Source of the DNA: Microvirga sp. ACRRW
GTDB lineage: Bacteria > Pseudomonadota > Alphaproteobacteria > Rhizobiales > Beijerinckiaceae
DNA length: 64,000 nucleotides
Direction: 5' to 3'
Assembly (NCBI RefSeq): GCF_022346925.1
Contig: NZ_JAKRNJ010000004.1
Location: 496,001 to 560,000 of the forward strand
In this document: in pieces, positions 25,993-33,552 of the stretch
Position numbering within the stretch: position 1 is the first letter of the stretch
Layout of the letters: each line of letters starts with the position of its first letter
Program-made: the position numbers and the translations under genes
Notes under the pieces: generated by a model
Seen by the model: only the letters and a program-made list of their open reading frames with translations
The model's database searches: none
What the model was told of the DNA's origin: nothing

Positions 25993-26110
25993 GGGCTTCC
26001 TCTCCTTGGGCCAGGCTCTCTCGCCTATGCCGAATGTGCTCCATTCTCCCAAACAGGACAAGGAGCAATCAGAAGCGGCAGGCCTTCCTTGCTCGTCAGG
26101 CTTAACGCGA

Positions 26111-26140
26111 AAGAGCGGATTGCCGTAACAACCCGCTCTT
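26111..26140 (-). terminator. Hairpin downstream of isocitrate lyase gene
   Basis: AAGAGCGG and CCGCTCTT form a perfect 8-bp stem with a 14-nt loop, 29 nt past the aceA stop. There is no strong T-tract, so it may be a weak terminator or a 3' mRNA-stabilising stem. Confidence 0.4.
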
Positions 26141-26168
26141 CCTGGATGAATGTTTGGGCACGCCGATT

Positions 26169-27770
26169 TTAAGCGGCGAACTGGTTCATCGTATTGTGCG
26201 CACCGCCTGCCTTGAGCGCGGCCTCGCCGGAGAAATACTCCTTGTGATCGTCTCCGATATCGGAGCCGGACATGTTCTGGTGCTTCACGCAGGCGATGCC
26301 CTGGCGGATCTCCTGGCGCTGCACGTTGCGGACATAGCCCAGCATGCCCTGATCGCCGAAATATTCCTTGGCGAGATTGTCGGTGGAGAGTGCCGCCGTG
26401 TGATAGGTCGGCAGCGTGATGAGATGGTGGAAGATGCCCGCACGCTTGGCGCCGTCCGCCTGGAAGGTGCGGATACGCTCGTCAGCTTCCTTGGCGAGTT
26501 CCGTGGTGTCGTAGTCCACGCTCATGAGCTTCGCGCGGTCGTATTGCGACACGTCTCGTCCCGCCTTCTCCCAGGCATCATACACCTGCTGGCGGAAATT
26601 GATGGTCCAGTTAAAGGACGGCGAATTGTTGTAGACGAGCTTCGCGTTCGGGAAAACCTCACGGACGCGGTCCACCATGCCGGCGATCTGCTCGATATGC
26701 GGCTTCTCGGTCTCAATCCAGAGAAGGTCAGCGCCGTTCTGGAGCGCGGTGATGCAATCGAGCACGCACCGGTCTGCGCCGGTGCCGGGACGGAACTGGA
26801 ACAGGTTGCTCGCCAGACGCTTCGGACGCATGAGCTTGCCGTCGCGGTTGATCACCACATCGCCGTTGACGCAGTTCTCCGGCGTGATCTCCTCGCAATC
26901 GAGGAAGCTGTTGTAGAGATCGCCGATATCGCCGGGCTCGCGGCTGATGGCGATCTGCTTGGTGAGGCCCGCGCCCAGCGAATCCGTGCGCGCCACGATG
27001 AGGCCGTCATCGATGCCGAGTTCGAGGAAGGCGTAGCGCACGGCGCGGATCTTGGCGAGGAAGTCCTCGTGCGGAACGGTGACCTTGCCGTCCTGGTGGC
27101 CGCACTGCTTCTCGTCAGAAACCTGGTTCTCGATCTGGATACAGCAGGCGCCCGCCTCGATCATCTTCTTGGCGAGAAGATAGGTAGCCTCCGCATTGCC
27201 GAAGCCCGCGTCGATGTCGGCGATGATCGGCACGATATGTGTCTGGTGATTGTCGATGGCGTTCAGGATTTCCTTTTCCTTGACCTGATTGCCAGATGAG
27301 CGCGCCGCATCGAGATCGCGGAACAGCATGCCCAACTCACGCGCATCGGCTTGGCGCAGGAAGGTGTAGAGTTCCTCGATCAACGCGGGAACGCTGGTCT
27401 TCTCGTGCATGGACTGATCGGGCAGTGGGCCGAATTCAGAGCGCAAGGCCGCGACCATCCAGCCGGAGAGATAGAGATAACGGCGCTTGGTGGAGCCGAA
27501 ATGCTTCTTGATCGAGATCATCTTCTGCTGGCCGATGAAGCCGTGCCAGCAGCCCAGCGACTGGGTGTATTGCGAGGGATCGGCGTCATAGGCCGCCATA
27601 TCCTCTCGCATGATCTTCGCGGTGTAGCGCGCGATGTCGAGCCCGCTCTGGAAGCGGTTCTGCAGGCGCATGCGCGCCACGGATTCCGGATTGATGCCGT
27701 CCCAGGTCTTGGCGGTCTCGATAATGCGCTGAGCTTGGGCGATCTGATCTTGGTAAGCCACGGTCTTCAT
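26169..27770 (-). CDS. aceA: Isocitrate lyase
   Basis: A 533-residue enzyme of the glyoxylate shunt, splitting isocitrate into succinate and glyoxylate. The catalytic signature is EKQCGHQDGKVTVP, the longer-form variant also seen in Pseudomonas-type isocitrate lyases of about 530 residues rather than the KKCGH of E. coli. Other landmarks are the metal-site region PIIADIDAGFGNAEATY and the C-terminal NNSPSFNW active-site loop. It permits growth on acetate and fatty acids. The 330-nt upstream region holds repeated TGTAA/TTACA elements shared with the promoter of the ScfR-type regulator further along the window. Confidence 0.97.
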   Translation of the reverse strand: MKTVAYQDQIAQAQRIIETAKTWDGINPESVARMRLQNRFQSGLDIARYTAKIMREDMAAYDADPSQYTQSLGCWHGFIGQQKMISIKKHFGSTKRRYLYLSGWMVAALRSEFGPLPDQSMHEKTSVPALIEELYTFLRQADARELGMLFRDLDAARSSGNQVKEKEILNAIDNHQTHIVPIIADIDAGFGNAEATYLLAKKMIEAGACCIQIENQVSDEKQCGHQDGKVTVPHEDFLAKIRAVRYAFLELGIDDGLIVARTDSLGAGLTKQIAISREPGDIGDLYNSFLDCEEITPENCVNGDVVINRDGKLMRPKRLASNLFQFRPGTGADRCVLDCITALQNGADLLWIETEKPHIEQIAGMVDRVREVFPNAKLVYNNSPSFNWTINFRQQVYDAWEKAGRDVSQYDRAKLMSVDYDTTELAKEADERIRTFQADGAKRAGIFHHLITLPTYHTAALSTDNLAKEYFGDQGMLGYVRNVQRQEIRQGIACVKHQNMSGSDIGDDHKEYFSGEAALKAGGAHNTMNQFAA

Positions 27771-27844
27771 TCCTCGCTTCTGGACAGGTTGAACGAGGAA
27801 TTAGCGTGAGTGTTCGAGACCAGTAAGGCGAGTTAAGGTCCAGG

Positions 27845-27860
27845 TGTGAAGGCTTACAAG
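27845..27860. promoter_or_regulatory. Candidate regulator site upstream of aceA (proximal)
   Basis: TGTGAAGGCTTACA is a near-palindrome (one mismatch to TGTAA-N4-TTACA) continuing into CTTACAAG. On the minus strand it reads CTTGTAA, the heptamer found twice just upstream of the ScfR-type gene. It lies 75-90 nt before the aceA start codon. A TGTAAATTC element at 27877 (TTTACAG on the minus strand) is a further partial match. Confidence 0.4.
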
Positions 27861-28066
27861 ATGTCTGGTGTTAATCTGTAAATTCTTGACATTTTCAGCA
27901 TCCGTTCTTGCTTCTGAAATGATTGGACAATTTGCTTCGGAAGGTTGCCGGAAGCTCAACCGCAAAATCGGGATAAGCCTTAAGTCTATGGGTTCATCGA
28001 TGAAAAGCCGTTCGCCGGAACCGATTTCGCGGCGCGCGGAATCTTGGAGGGGTATCGGAAACCCAG

Positions 28067-28081
28067 TGTAAAGACCTTACA
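28067..28081. promoter_or_regulatory. Candidate regulator site upstream of aceA (distal)
   Basis: TGTAA and TTACA flank a 5-nt spacer in a perfect inverted repeat, about 300 nt before the aceA start and 20 nt past the end of the DUF454 gene. The rest of the 330-nt gap between these two genes shows no coding sequence or RNA structure that I can recognise. Confidence 0.35.
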
Positions 28082-28100
28082 AAACTCAGACCTTCCTGAC

Positions 28101-28460
28101 TCATTCCCGTGGTGATGGGCGGGTAGCGATGTAAAGCCCGACGCTGCCAAGGATGACGGCCAGAAGGAACGGCACGTAAGGGTTCGAGGTCAGCCAGATC
28201 GTGACGGCATAGGACACAGCCATAACGAAAAGCGCGTAGATCTTGACGCGAAAAGGAATGGCGCCCTGGTCGCGCCACGTGGTCAGAATCGTCCCGAAGC
28301 GGGGATGATTGTAGAGCCATGCGGCGAGAGCCGGGTTCGACCGGGTAAAGGCCCAGGCGGCAAGAATGATGAAAGGCGTCGTCGGCAGAACCGGCAGCGC
28401 GATACCCAAGATGCCGAGCGCGAGGCTCGTATAACCGAGGGCAAGATAGAAGCTTCGCAT
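28101..28460 (-). CDS. YbaN/DUF454 family inner-membrane protein
   Basis: A 119-residue protein with three to four membrane spans. The first part, LGYTSLALGILGIALPVLPTTPFIILAAWAFTRSNPALAAWLYNH, is the DUF454 hallmark with its PxLPTTPF and S.P...WL.NH patterns. The biochemical role of the family is unknown; in some bacteria its genes lie near heme or iron genes. It stands alone, between the aceA upstream region and the amidase gene on the same strand. Confidence 0.88.
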   Translation of the reverse strand: MRSFYLALGYTSLALGILGIALPVLPTTPFIILAAWAFTRSNPALAAWLYNHPRFGTILTTWRDQGAIPFRVKIYALFVMAVSYAVTIWLTSNPYVPFLLAVILGSVGLYIATRPSPRE

Positions 28461-28534
28461 CGTCAGTTCACTCGCTGCCAGCAGAGGGAAAAACGCCCTC
28501 CTCCTTGGATCTTGCCGCAGAAACCCACACGCAA

Positions 28535-29866
28535 TCAGCGCGAGATTTCCCGCTCCACGCTGGCTGCGATGCTCAAGAGACGGTGGTCCTCACCATGCCG
28601 CGCCATCAGCATGAAGCCGACGGGTCGCTCGCAATCCGGCACGGGCAGGGTGATGGCGGTGAGATCGAATTGGTTGGCCACCTGCGTGTTGCGCAGGATC
28701 AGGGCGTCGGTTTCATTGTAGAGCGCCTCATCCGCCTCCAGCGGCGCGATCAGAGGCGCCGTGATCGCAGTTGCGGGCAACGCCATCACATCGATAGGCG
28801 CAAGGCGGCGATCCATCTCCTCCAAAAGCACGCGGCGACGGCGCATCGTCCGCAAATAGGCATGAGCCGGAACGGCGCTGCTGCGGGCAAGCCAGTAATG
28901 AACGCGCGGATCGATCTCGTCAGAGCGGCTCTCGAGCCAATCTGCGTGAATCTCAGCCGCCTCGATGGAGGCGATGGAAGCCTGCGCCGTGATCTCGCGC
29001 ATGGCTTGGAGAAGATCGTCGATGGAGTGATCGACGATTGTCGCACCGGCTTGCGACAGCCGGACCAGGGTACGTTCAAAGGCCTCTTCCACCATCGACT
29101 CGCTGCGCGTGAACAGACATCCGCGCGGAATGCCGATCCGCAATCCTGCGAGAGGATGCGGCCGAAGCTCGCGCGGTTCCTCCCCCGCCATGACCGCATC
29201 GGTGAACGCACAATCCTGCACGGATCGGGCAAGCGGGCCAATGGAATCGAGAGTTGGCGCGAGCGGAAAGGCACCATCGAACGGCACACGCTTTGCGGTC
29301 GGCTTGAAACCCACGACGCCGTTGAGCGCAGCCGGAATGCGCACGGAACCGCCCGTGTCGCTACCGATGGAAATCTCGGACGTTCCCTCCGCCACGGCCA
29401 CACCCGCGCCGGAGGACGAGCCGCCGGGAATCCGCAACGGGTCCACCGCATTGCCGGGCGTGCCGTAATGCGGGTTCAGGCCAAGGCCGGAAAAGGCGAA
29501 CTCCACCATATTCGTTTTGCCGAGGATCACGGCACCGGCCTGACGCAGGCGGCGAACGATGGCGGCATCCTGCGCGGCGGGCGCGGCATCGCGCAGCACG
29601 AGGGAGCCTGCGGCCGTTGCCTCGCCCGCGACGTCGAACAGGTCCTTGATGGAAATGAGCGCGCCATCGAGCGGCCCTAAGGACACGCCGGCGAAGCGGC
29701 GCGCATCGGCGGCATCGGCGGCGGCGCGCGCCGCCGCCGGGTAGAGCTTCGTGAAAACGCGCTCGTCGTCTTCCCGGTCCGCCAGCCGCACCAGAATCAT
29801 CTCGAGCCTGTCTCGCACTGCCATCATGGAAGCCCCCATGGAGTCGACGTAAGTCCTTTCACTCAT
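28535..29866 (-). CDS. Amidase-signature family hydrolase
   Basis: A 443-residue enzyme with the Ser-cisSer-Lys triad of the amidase family: Lys in LISIKDLFDVAGE, the Gly-Ser-rich loop RIPGGSSSGAGVAVAEG with the cis-serine, and the nucleophile in SIGSDTGGSVRIPAALNGVVGFKPT. Members hydrolyse amides such as allophanate, indoleacetamide or Gln-tRNA intermediates; at this length and without GatB partners it is a free amidase of unknown substrate. It begins 43 nt after the histidine-kinase gene on the same strand and may belong to the end of that operon. The start is uncertain, since ATG codons 9, 13 and 14 are also possible. Confidence 0.9.
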   Translation of the reverse strand: MSERTYVDSMGASMMAVRDRLEMILVRLADREDDERVFTKLYPAAARAAADAADARRFAGVSLGPLDGALISIKDLFDVAGEATAAGSLVLRDAAPAAQDAAIVRRLRQAGAVILGKTNMVEFAFSGLGLNPHYGTPGNAVDPLRIPGGSSSGAGVAVAEGTSEISIGSDTGGSVRIPAALNGVVGFKPTAKRVPFDGAFPLAPTLDSIGPLARSVQDCAFTDAVMAGEEPRELRPHPLAGLRIGIPRGCLFTRSESMVEEAFERTLVRLSQAGATIVDHSIDDLLQAMREITAQASIASIEAAEIHADWLESRSDEIDPRVHYWLARSSAVPAHAYLRTMRRRRVLLEEMDRRLAPIDVMALPATAITAPLIAPLEADEALYNETDALILRNTQVANQFDLTAITLPVPDCERPVGFMLMARHGEDHRLLSIAASVEREISR

Positions 29867-29909
29867 CAGCGGAGACAGGAAAGTGTCAAGATGCCCGATA
29901 GAGCTTCAC

Positions 29910-32042
29910 TCAGGAAGCGTACCTTTCGGCGCTCTCGTCCAACTCGTCGCCTTCGACCATCACGTTCTTGATGGGGAAGGTGATCACGCAGCGGATACCG
30001 TCGGTGTGGAAGTTGAGTTTGATCTCGCCGCCCAGCTGCTGCGCGAGTCCGCGCTGAATGAGCTTGGTGCCGAAACCCTGCCGCTTGGGCGGCGCCACGG
30101 GCGGGCCGCCGCTCTCGACCCATTCGACGATCAGCACCGGCGGGTTCAGGGCGGACGCCATCGCCCACATGACATGCACCTTGCCCTCGGGCACGGTGAG
30201 GCTTCCGTATTTCGTGGCGTTGGTCGCAAGCTCGTGCACCGCAAGGCCCAACGCCAATACGGCGCTCGGCTGCAGGTTGACCTTGGGGCCATGCAAGCGG
30301 ATGCGCTGACGCATGGCGTCCTGATACGGCTCCAGCTCGTTCTTGAGCACATCCTTCAAGAGAGCACCCTGCCAGTGCGTGGCGGTGAGAAGATCGTGCG
30401 TCTTGGCAAGACCCTGCACACGGCCGAGAAACGCATCCCATGCTCCCGGATCGCCCTGTTCGGCGGCGCGTCGGGTCATGAAGGCAACGGATTGCACTGT
30501 GGCGAGGGTGTTCTTGACCCGGTGATTGAGCTCATGGAGCAGAATGCCCCGGCGCTCCTCGGCCAGTTTCTGCTCCGTAATGTCCTGCGAAACGCCCACA
30601 AGGGAGAGATGTCCGTTCACCCCGACACGAACCTGCCCGCTGATGCGTACCCAATGCTCGCTATGGTCCGGCCAAATGGCGCGGTATTCCACATGCAAGT
30701 CCGTTTGGTTCCTAAGCGTCCGGGCGACGGCTTCGGCCTGCCGGGCGCGATCGTCGGGATGAATGGCGGCAATCAGATCCTCGTAGGAGAACGGCTCGTC
30801 CGGCCCACGGCCGAAATTGATCCGGCATTGCGGCGACGTCTCGAAGACTCCGGTCGAGGGCGTATATTCCCAGGACCCCAGATAGCCTGCATTGAGCGCT
30901 AGACGCAGGCGCGCCTCGCTCTCGGCAACGCGATTCAGAACCTCCTCGCGACTCCGCTCCTGCTCGCTGATATCCCAAGCGGCATCCGCAAGAGCCTTTT
31001 GAATGGTGTCGAACTCGAGCACATGCGTACTGGCTCCAAACACTTCACGTCCCGCGCCGAGCGCATTCGCCTGCCTTACGAGCTGATCGACGGGTTTGGC
31101 GATGAGACGCGAGAGCATGGCCGCGAGAGCAACGCCCATGAGGATGCATCCCGCCAGAATCACAAGCCAGAACAGCGAGCGCTTGAGCGACGCCGCAAGC
31201 TCGCTGGACGGCACGCTGATGACGAACGACCAGCCATATGTCGACGACTTGCTGAAATAGGTGCGTACCGGAATGCCATCGAGCGTCACGCTCTGCACAT
31301 GGCCTTCCGAGGAAGCAGCGATCGCGTCGCGCACGATGGGATTGCCGAGCTGCCCGACAAAGCGTTCCGGCGCGCGGGAACGGGCGACGAGCCGTCCGGC
31401 GCGGTCGAGCACGGCAGCGTTCCAGTTTGGGGCGATGCGCTGATCCGCGATGAGCTGCTGGAAAATGGCGGGCCCGATGGCAGCGGAAAGGATATAGGCT
31501 ACCTCCTCATTGAGGATGACAGGTACATCCAGCGTGACCAGAGGCTGTCCCGTGTTGGGTCCGATGAAAAGGTCAGAGAGGTGTGTCTTGCGGCTTTCCT
31601 GTACCTTCAGCAAAGTCGCCGGCCGGGCACTGTCCGGCAATGGCGTGCCATAGGGCACACGTGTGTTGAGATGCACCTTACCGTCCGGCCGGATCAGGGA
31701 CACCCAGGAAGGGCTGGGCAATCCCGCCGCCTGAGCCTGCTCGTGAAAGGCGGCATAATCGCCATTGGCGATATAGGGAGACTGGGCAAGCATCCTCAGG
31801 GCGATCTCGCTCTTCTCGATCTCGCGGTCGAGCGACAGGCTCATGGCCCGCGCCGTTTCCTGAAGGCGCAGGTCCATGTTCTCCTGCTCGGAGCGGTAGC
31901 CTGAATAGAGCCCTGCCGCGGCGATCAGGATCGCCGGCAAGGTGAGCGCGAACACGAGCGCCCAGAGCACCTGCCGCAAGGAGGTACGAGAGCCAATGAA
32001 GAAACTCGGCTTTGCAGGTCTGGCGTATCCCTGATCCTCCAT
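29910..32042 (-). CDS. Sensor histidine kinase: Cache, PAS and HWE-type kinase domains
   Basis: A 710-residue membrane sensor. A membrane span lies near residues 25-45, a Cache-like periplasmic domain spans roughly 50-270, and a second span near 285-305 (FWLVILAGCILMGVALAAML) leads into a short HAMP-like stretch. Next come a PAS_3-type domain (LRLALNAGYLGSWEYTPSTG to QDITEQKLAEE) and an HWE kinase core with the phospho-acceptor ELNHRVKNTLATVQS and ATPase region VHELATNATKYGSL. HWE kinases are typical of alphaproteobacteria. It starts 1 nt after the receiver-kinase gene, so it is likely co-transcribed with the phytochrome operon; an earlier start within that gene lacks support. Confidence 0.9.
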   Translation of the reverse strand: MEDQGYARPAKPSFFIGSRTSLRQVLWALVFALTLPAILIAAAGLYSGYRSEQENMDLRLQETARAMSLSLDREIEKSEIALRMLAQSPYIANGDYAAFHEQAQAAGLPSPSWVSLIRPDGKVHLNTRVPYGTPLPDSARPATLLKVQESRKTHLSDLFIGPNTGQPLVTLDVPVILNEEVAYILSAAIGPAIFQQLIADQRIAPNWNAAVLDRAGRLVARSRAPERFVGQLGNPIVRDAIAASSEGHVQSVTLDGIPVRTYFSKSSTYGWSFVISVPSSELAASLKRSLFWLVILAGCILMGVALAAMLSRLIAKPVDQLVRQANALGAGREVFGASTHVLEFDTIQKALADAAWDISEQERSREEVLNRVAESEARLRLALNAGYLGSWEYTPSTGVFETSPQCRINFGRGPDEPFSYEDLIAAIHPDDRARQAEAVARTLRNQTDLHVEYRAIWPDHSEHWVRISGQVRVGVNGHLSLVGVSQDITEQKLAEERRGILLHELNHRVKNTLATVQSVAFMTRRAAEQGDPGAWDAFLGRVQGLAKTHDLLTATHWQGALLKDVLKNELEPYQDAMRQRIRLHGPKVNLQPSAVLALGLAVHELATNATKYGSLTVPEGKVHVMWAMASALNPPVLIVEWVESGGPPVAPPKRQGFGTKLIQRGLAQQLGGEIKLNFHTDGIRCVITFPIKNVMVEGDELDESAERYAS

Positions 32043-32043
32043 A

Positions 32044-33093
32044 TCAGCCGACTTCTTGAACCGGCATGAGGATGCGCACGAGAACCTGGGGATCGTCGTC
32101 CGGCCATTCGATATCGGCATCGAGCTGACGCGACAGGCCCTTCAGCACCGTGCCGGAAGCACTTTGCCTTGCGGCGTTCTTCTCCTCTGGGCTGAAAGCA
32201 TCGTCCGACAATTGGAAGAGCAATCTGCCGTCGCGCACGCGCATGACGAGCTTCAGCTTCCCGTGCCGCTCCCGATAGGCATGGGTGAGCGCGTTCACGA
32301 CGATCTCGTTGAACAGAAGCGCCATGGGCGCAGCCTTGGCCGCATCGATTTCGATGTTTTCTATGTCGCATTCAGGCGCGATATGCACGCCGCCGATGGC
32401 CGCCGTCAGGTCCTCGCACAGCCCGCGCGCGAAACTGCTCACATCGAAGCGGGACGAGCCCTTGCCGTCGTAAAGGTCGCGATGAGCCGCGCCGAGCGCC
32501 TGAAGGCGCCCCCTCATGCGCTCCAAAACCCGTGCCGTGACCTCGTCCTCCGCATGCCGGATCTCGATGCCGATCAGGGACAGGAGAAGCTGCAGATTGT
32601 TCTTCACCCGGTGATCGAGCTCATGCAGCAACGTGGTCCGCTCATCGAGAAGCGCCTGCAGGGCTTCCTGAGCCTGACGCTTCTCGGTCCGCTCGCGCGC
32701 CTCGGACAATGCGCGCAGAACCGTGACGGGCAACCGCTCCAACCTGTCCTTCAGCACATAATCCGTCGCGCCGCGCTTGAGCGCCTCGACGGCCACCTCT
32801 TCGCCGAGCGCGCCGGAAACGAACACGAAAGGCAGTTCCGGGTATCGCTCCCGCACCAGGGCAAGAGCGTTCAGCCCGTCGAATCCGGGTAGGAGATAAT
32901 CGGCCAGCACAAGGTCCCATGAATCGCCGTCGAGCGCATGGGTGAACTCTTCCTCCATGACGACCCGTTCGACCTCGAGCATCAGGCCGGAAGACGACAA
33001 GGCCACCGTCACCAGTTCAGCATCGAGCGCGCTGTCCTCCAGGAGAAGGACGCGGAGCGCTCGGCTGGACTGGAGGGAGGCCGACCGATCCAT
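32044..33093 (-). CDS. Receiver domain fused to HisKA_2/HWE-type histidine kinase
   Basis: A 349-residue soluble protein. Residues 13-135 form a receiver domain (VLLLEDSALDAE, phospho-Asp in DLVLADYLLPGFDG, conserved Lys in DYVLKDRLERLP). Residues about 145-345 form a kinase with the phospho-acceptor LLHELDHRVKNNLQLLLSL and ATP-lid elements (LFNEIVVNALTHAYRE). This receiver-then-kinase order lets an upstream phosphorylation event control the kinase. The gene begins 9 nt after the single-domain response regulator and is followed by the Cache-PAS kinase, so the three probably form one relay with the phytochrome. Confidence 0.9.
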   Translation of the reverse strand: MDRSASLQSSRALRVLLLEDSALDAELVTVALSSSGLMLEVERVVMEEEFTHALDGDSWDLVLADYLLPGFDGLNALALVRERYPELPFVFVSGALGEEVAVEALKRGATDYVLKDRLERLPVTVLRALSEARERTEKRQAQEALQALLDERTTLLHELDHRVKNNLQLLLSLIGIEIRHAEDEVTARVLERMRGRLQALGAAHRDLYDGKGSSRFDVSSFARGLCEDLTAAIGGVHIAPECDIENIEIDAAKAAPMALLFNEIVVNALTHAYRERHGKLKLVMRVRDGRLLFQLSDDAFSPEEKNAARQSASGTVLKGLSRQLDADIEWPDDDPQVLVRILMPVQEVG

Positions 33094-33102
33094 GGATGCC
33101 TC

Positions 33103-33552
33103 TTACCGGTCGGACCGCGGCGGCGGCGGCTCGTTGAGAATGGCCCAGAACACGCCGAGGTCCTGGATCGCGTCGAAGAACTCGCGGAAGCCTACCGGCT
33201 TCACCACGAAGGCATTCACGCCCAGTTCGTAGCTGCGGATCAGGTCGCTCTCCTCCCGCGAGGAGGTAAGCATCACCACAGGCGTCTGCTTCAGATGCGG
33301 ATCGGCCTTCACCATCTCCAGCACCTGGAGTCCGTCGACCTTGGGAAGCTTCAGGTCGAGCAGAACCACAGCAGGGTCGCTGGTGTTGCGATTCTCGTGG
33401 GCGCCGCGGCGGTTCAGGAAGTCGAGCGCCTCCTCCCCATCGCGGACCACGACGACCTCGTTGGCGAGCTGGCTCTGCTCCAGGGCGGCCAGGGTGAGTT
33501 CGAGATCCTTCGGGTTGTCCTCAACCAGCAGGATCGGCTTCAATTCCGGCAT
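33103..33552 (-). CDS. Single-domain response regulator, phytochrome-associated (Rcp1-like)
   Basis: A 149-residue CheY-like protein. It has acidic residues in LLVEDNPKDLEL, phospho-acceptor Asp in AVVLLDLKLPKVDGLQVL, the Thr/Ser position in VVMLTSSREESD and Lys in AFVVKPVGFREF. The LDLKLPKVDG and GVNAFVVKP patterns and the longer length are typical of Rcp1-type regulators encoded next to phytochromes. There is no output domain, so it must act by protein contact or phosphotransfer. It overlaps the phytochrome gene by 32 nt, which supports tight coupling. Confidence 0.92.
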   Translation of the reverse strand: MPELKPILLVEDNPKDLELTLAALEQSQLANEVVVVRDGEEALDFLNRRGAHENRNTSDPAVVLLDLKLPKVDGLQVLEMVKADPHLKQTPVVMLTSSREESDLIRSYELGVNAFVVKPVGFREFFDAIQDLGVFWAILNEPPPPRSDR

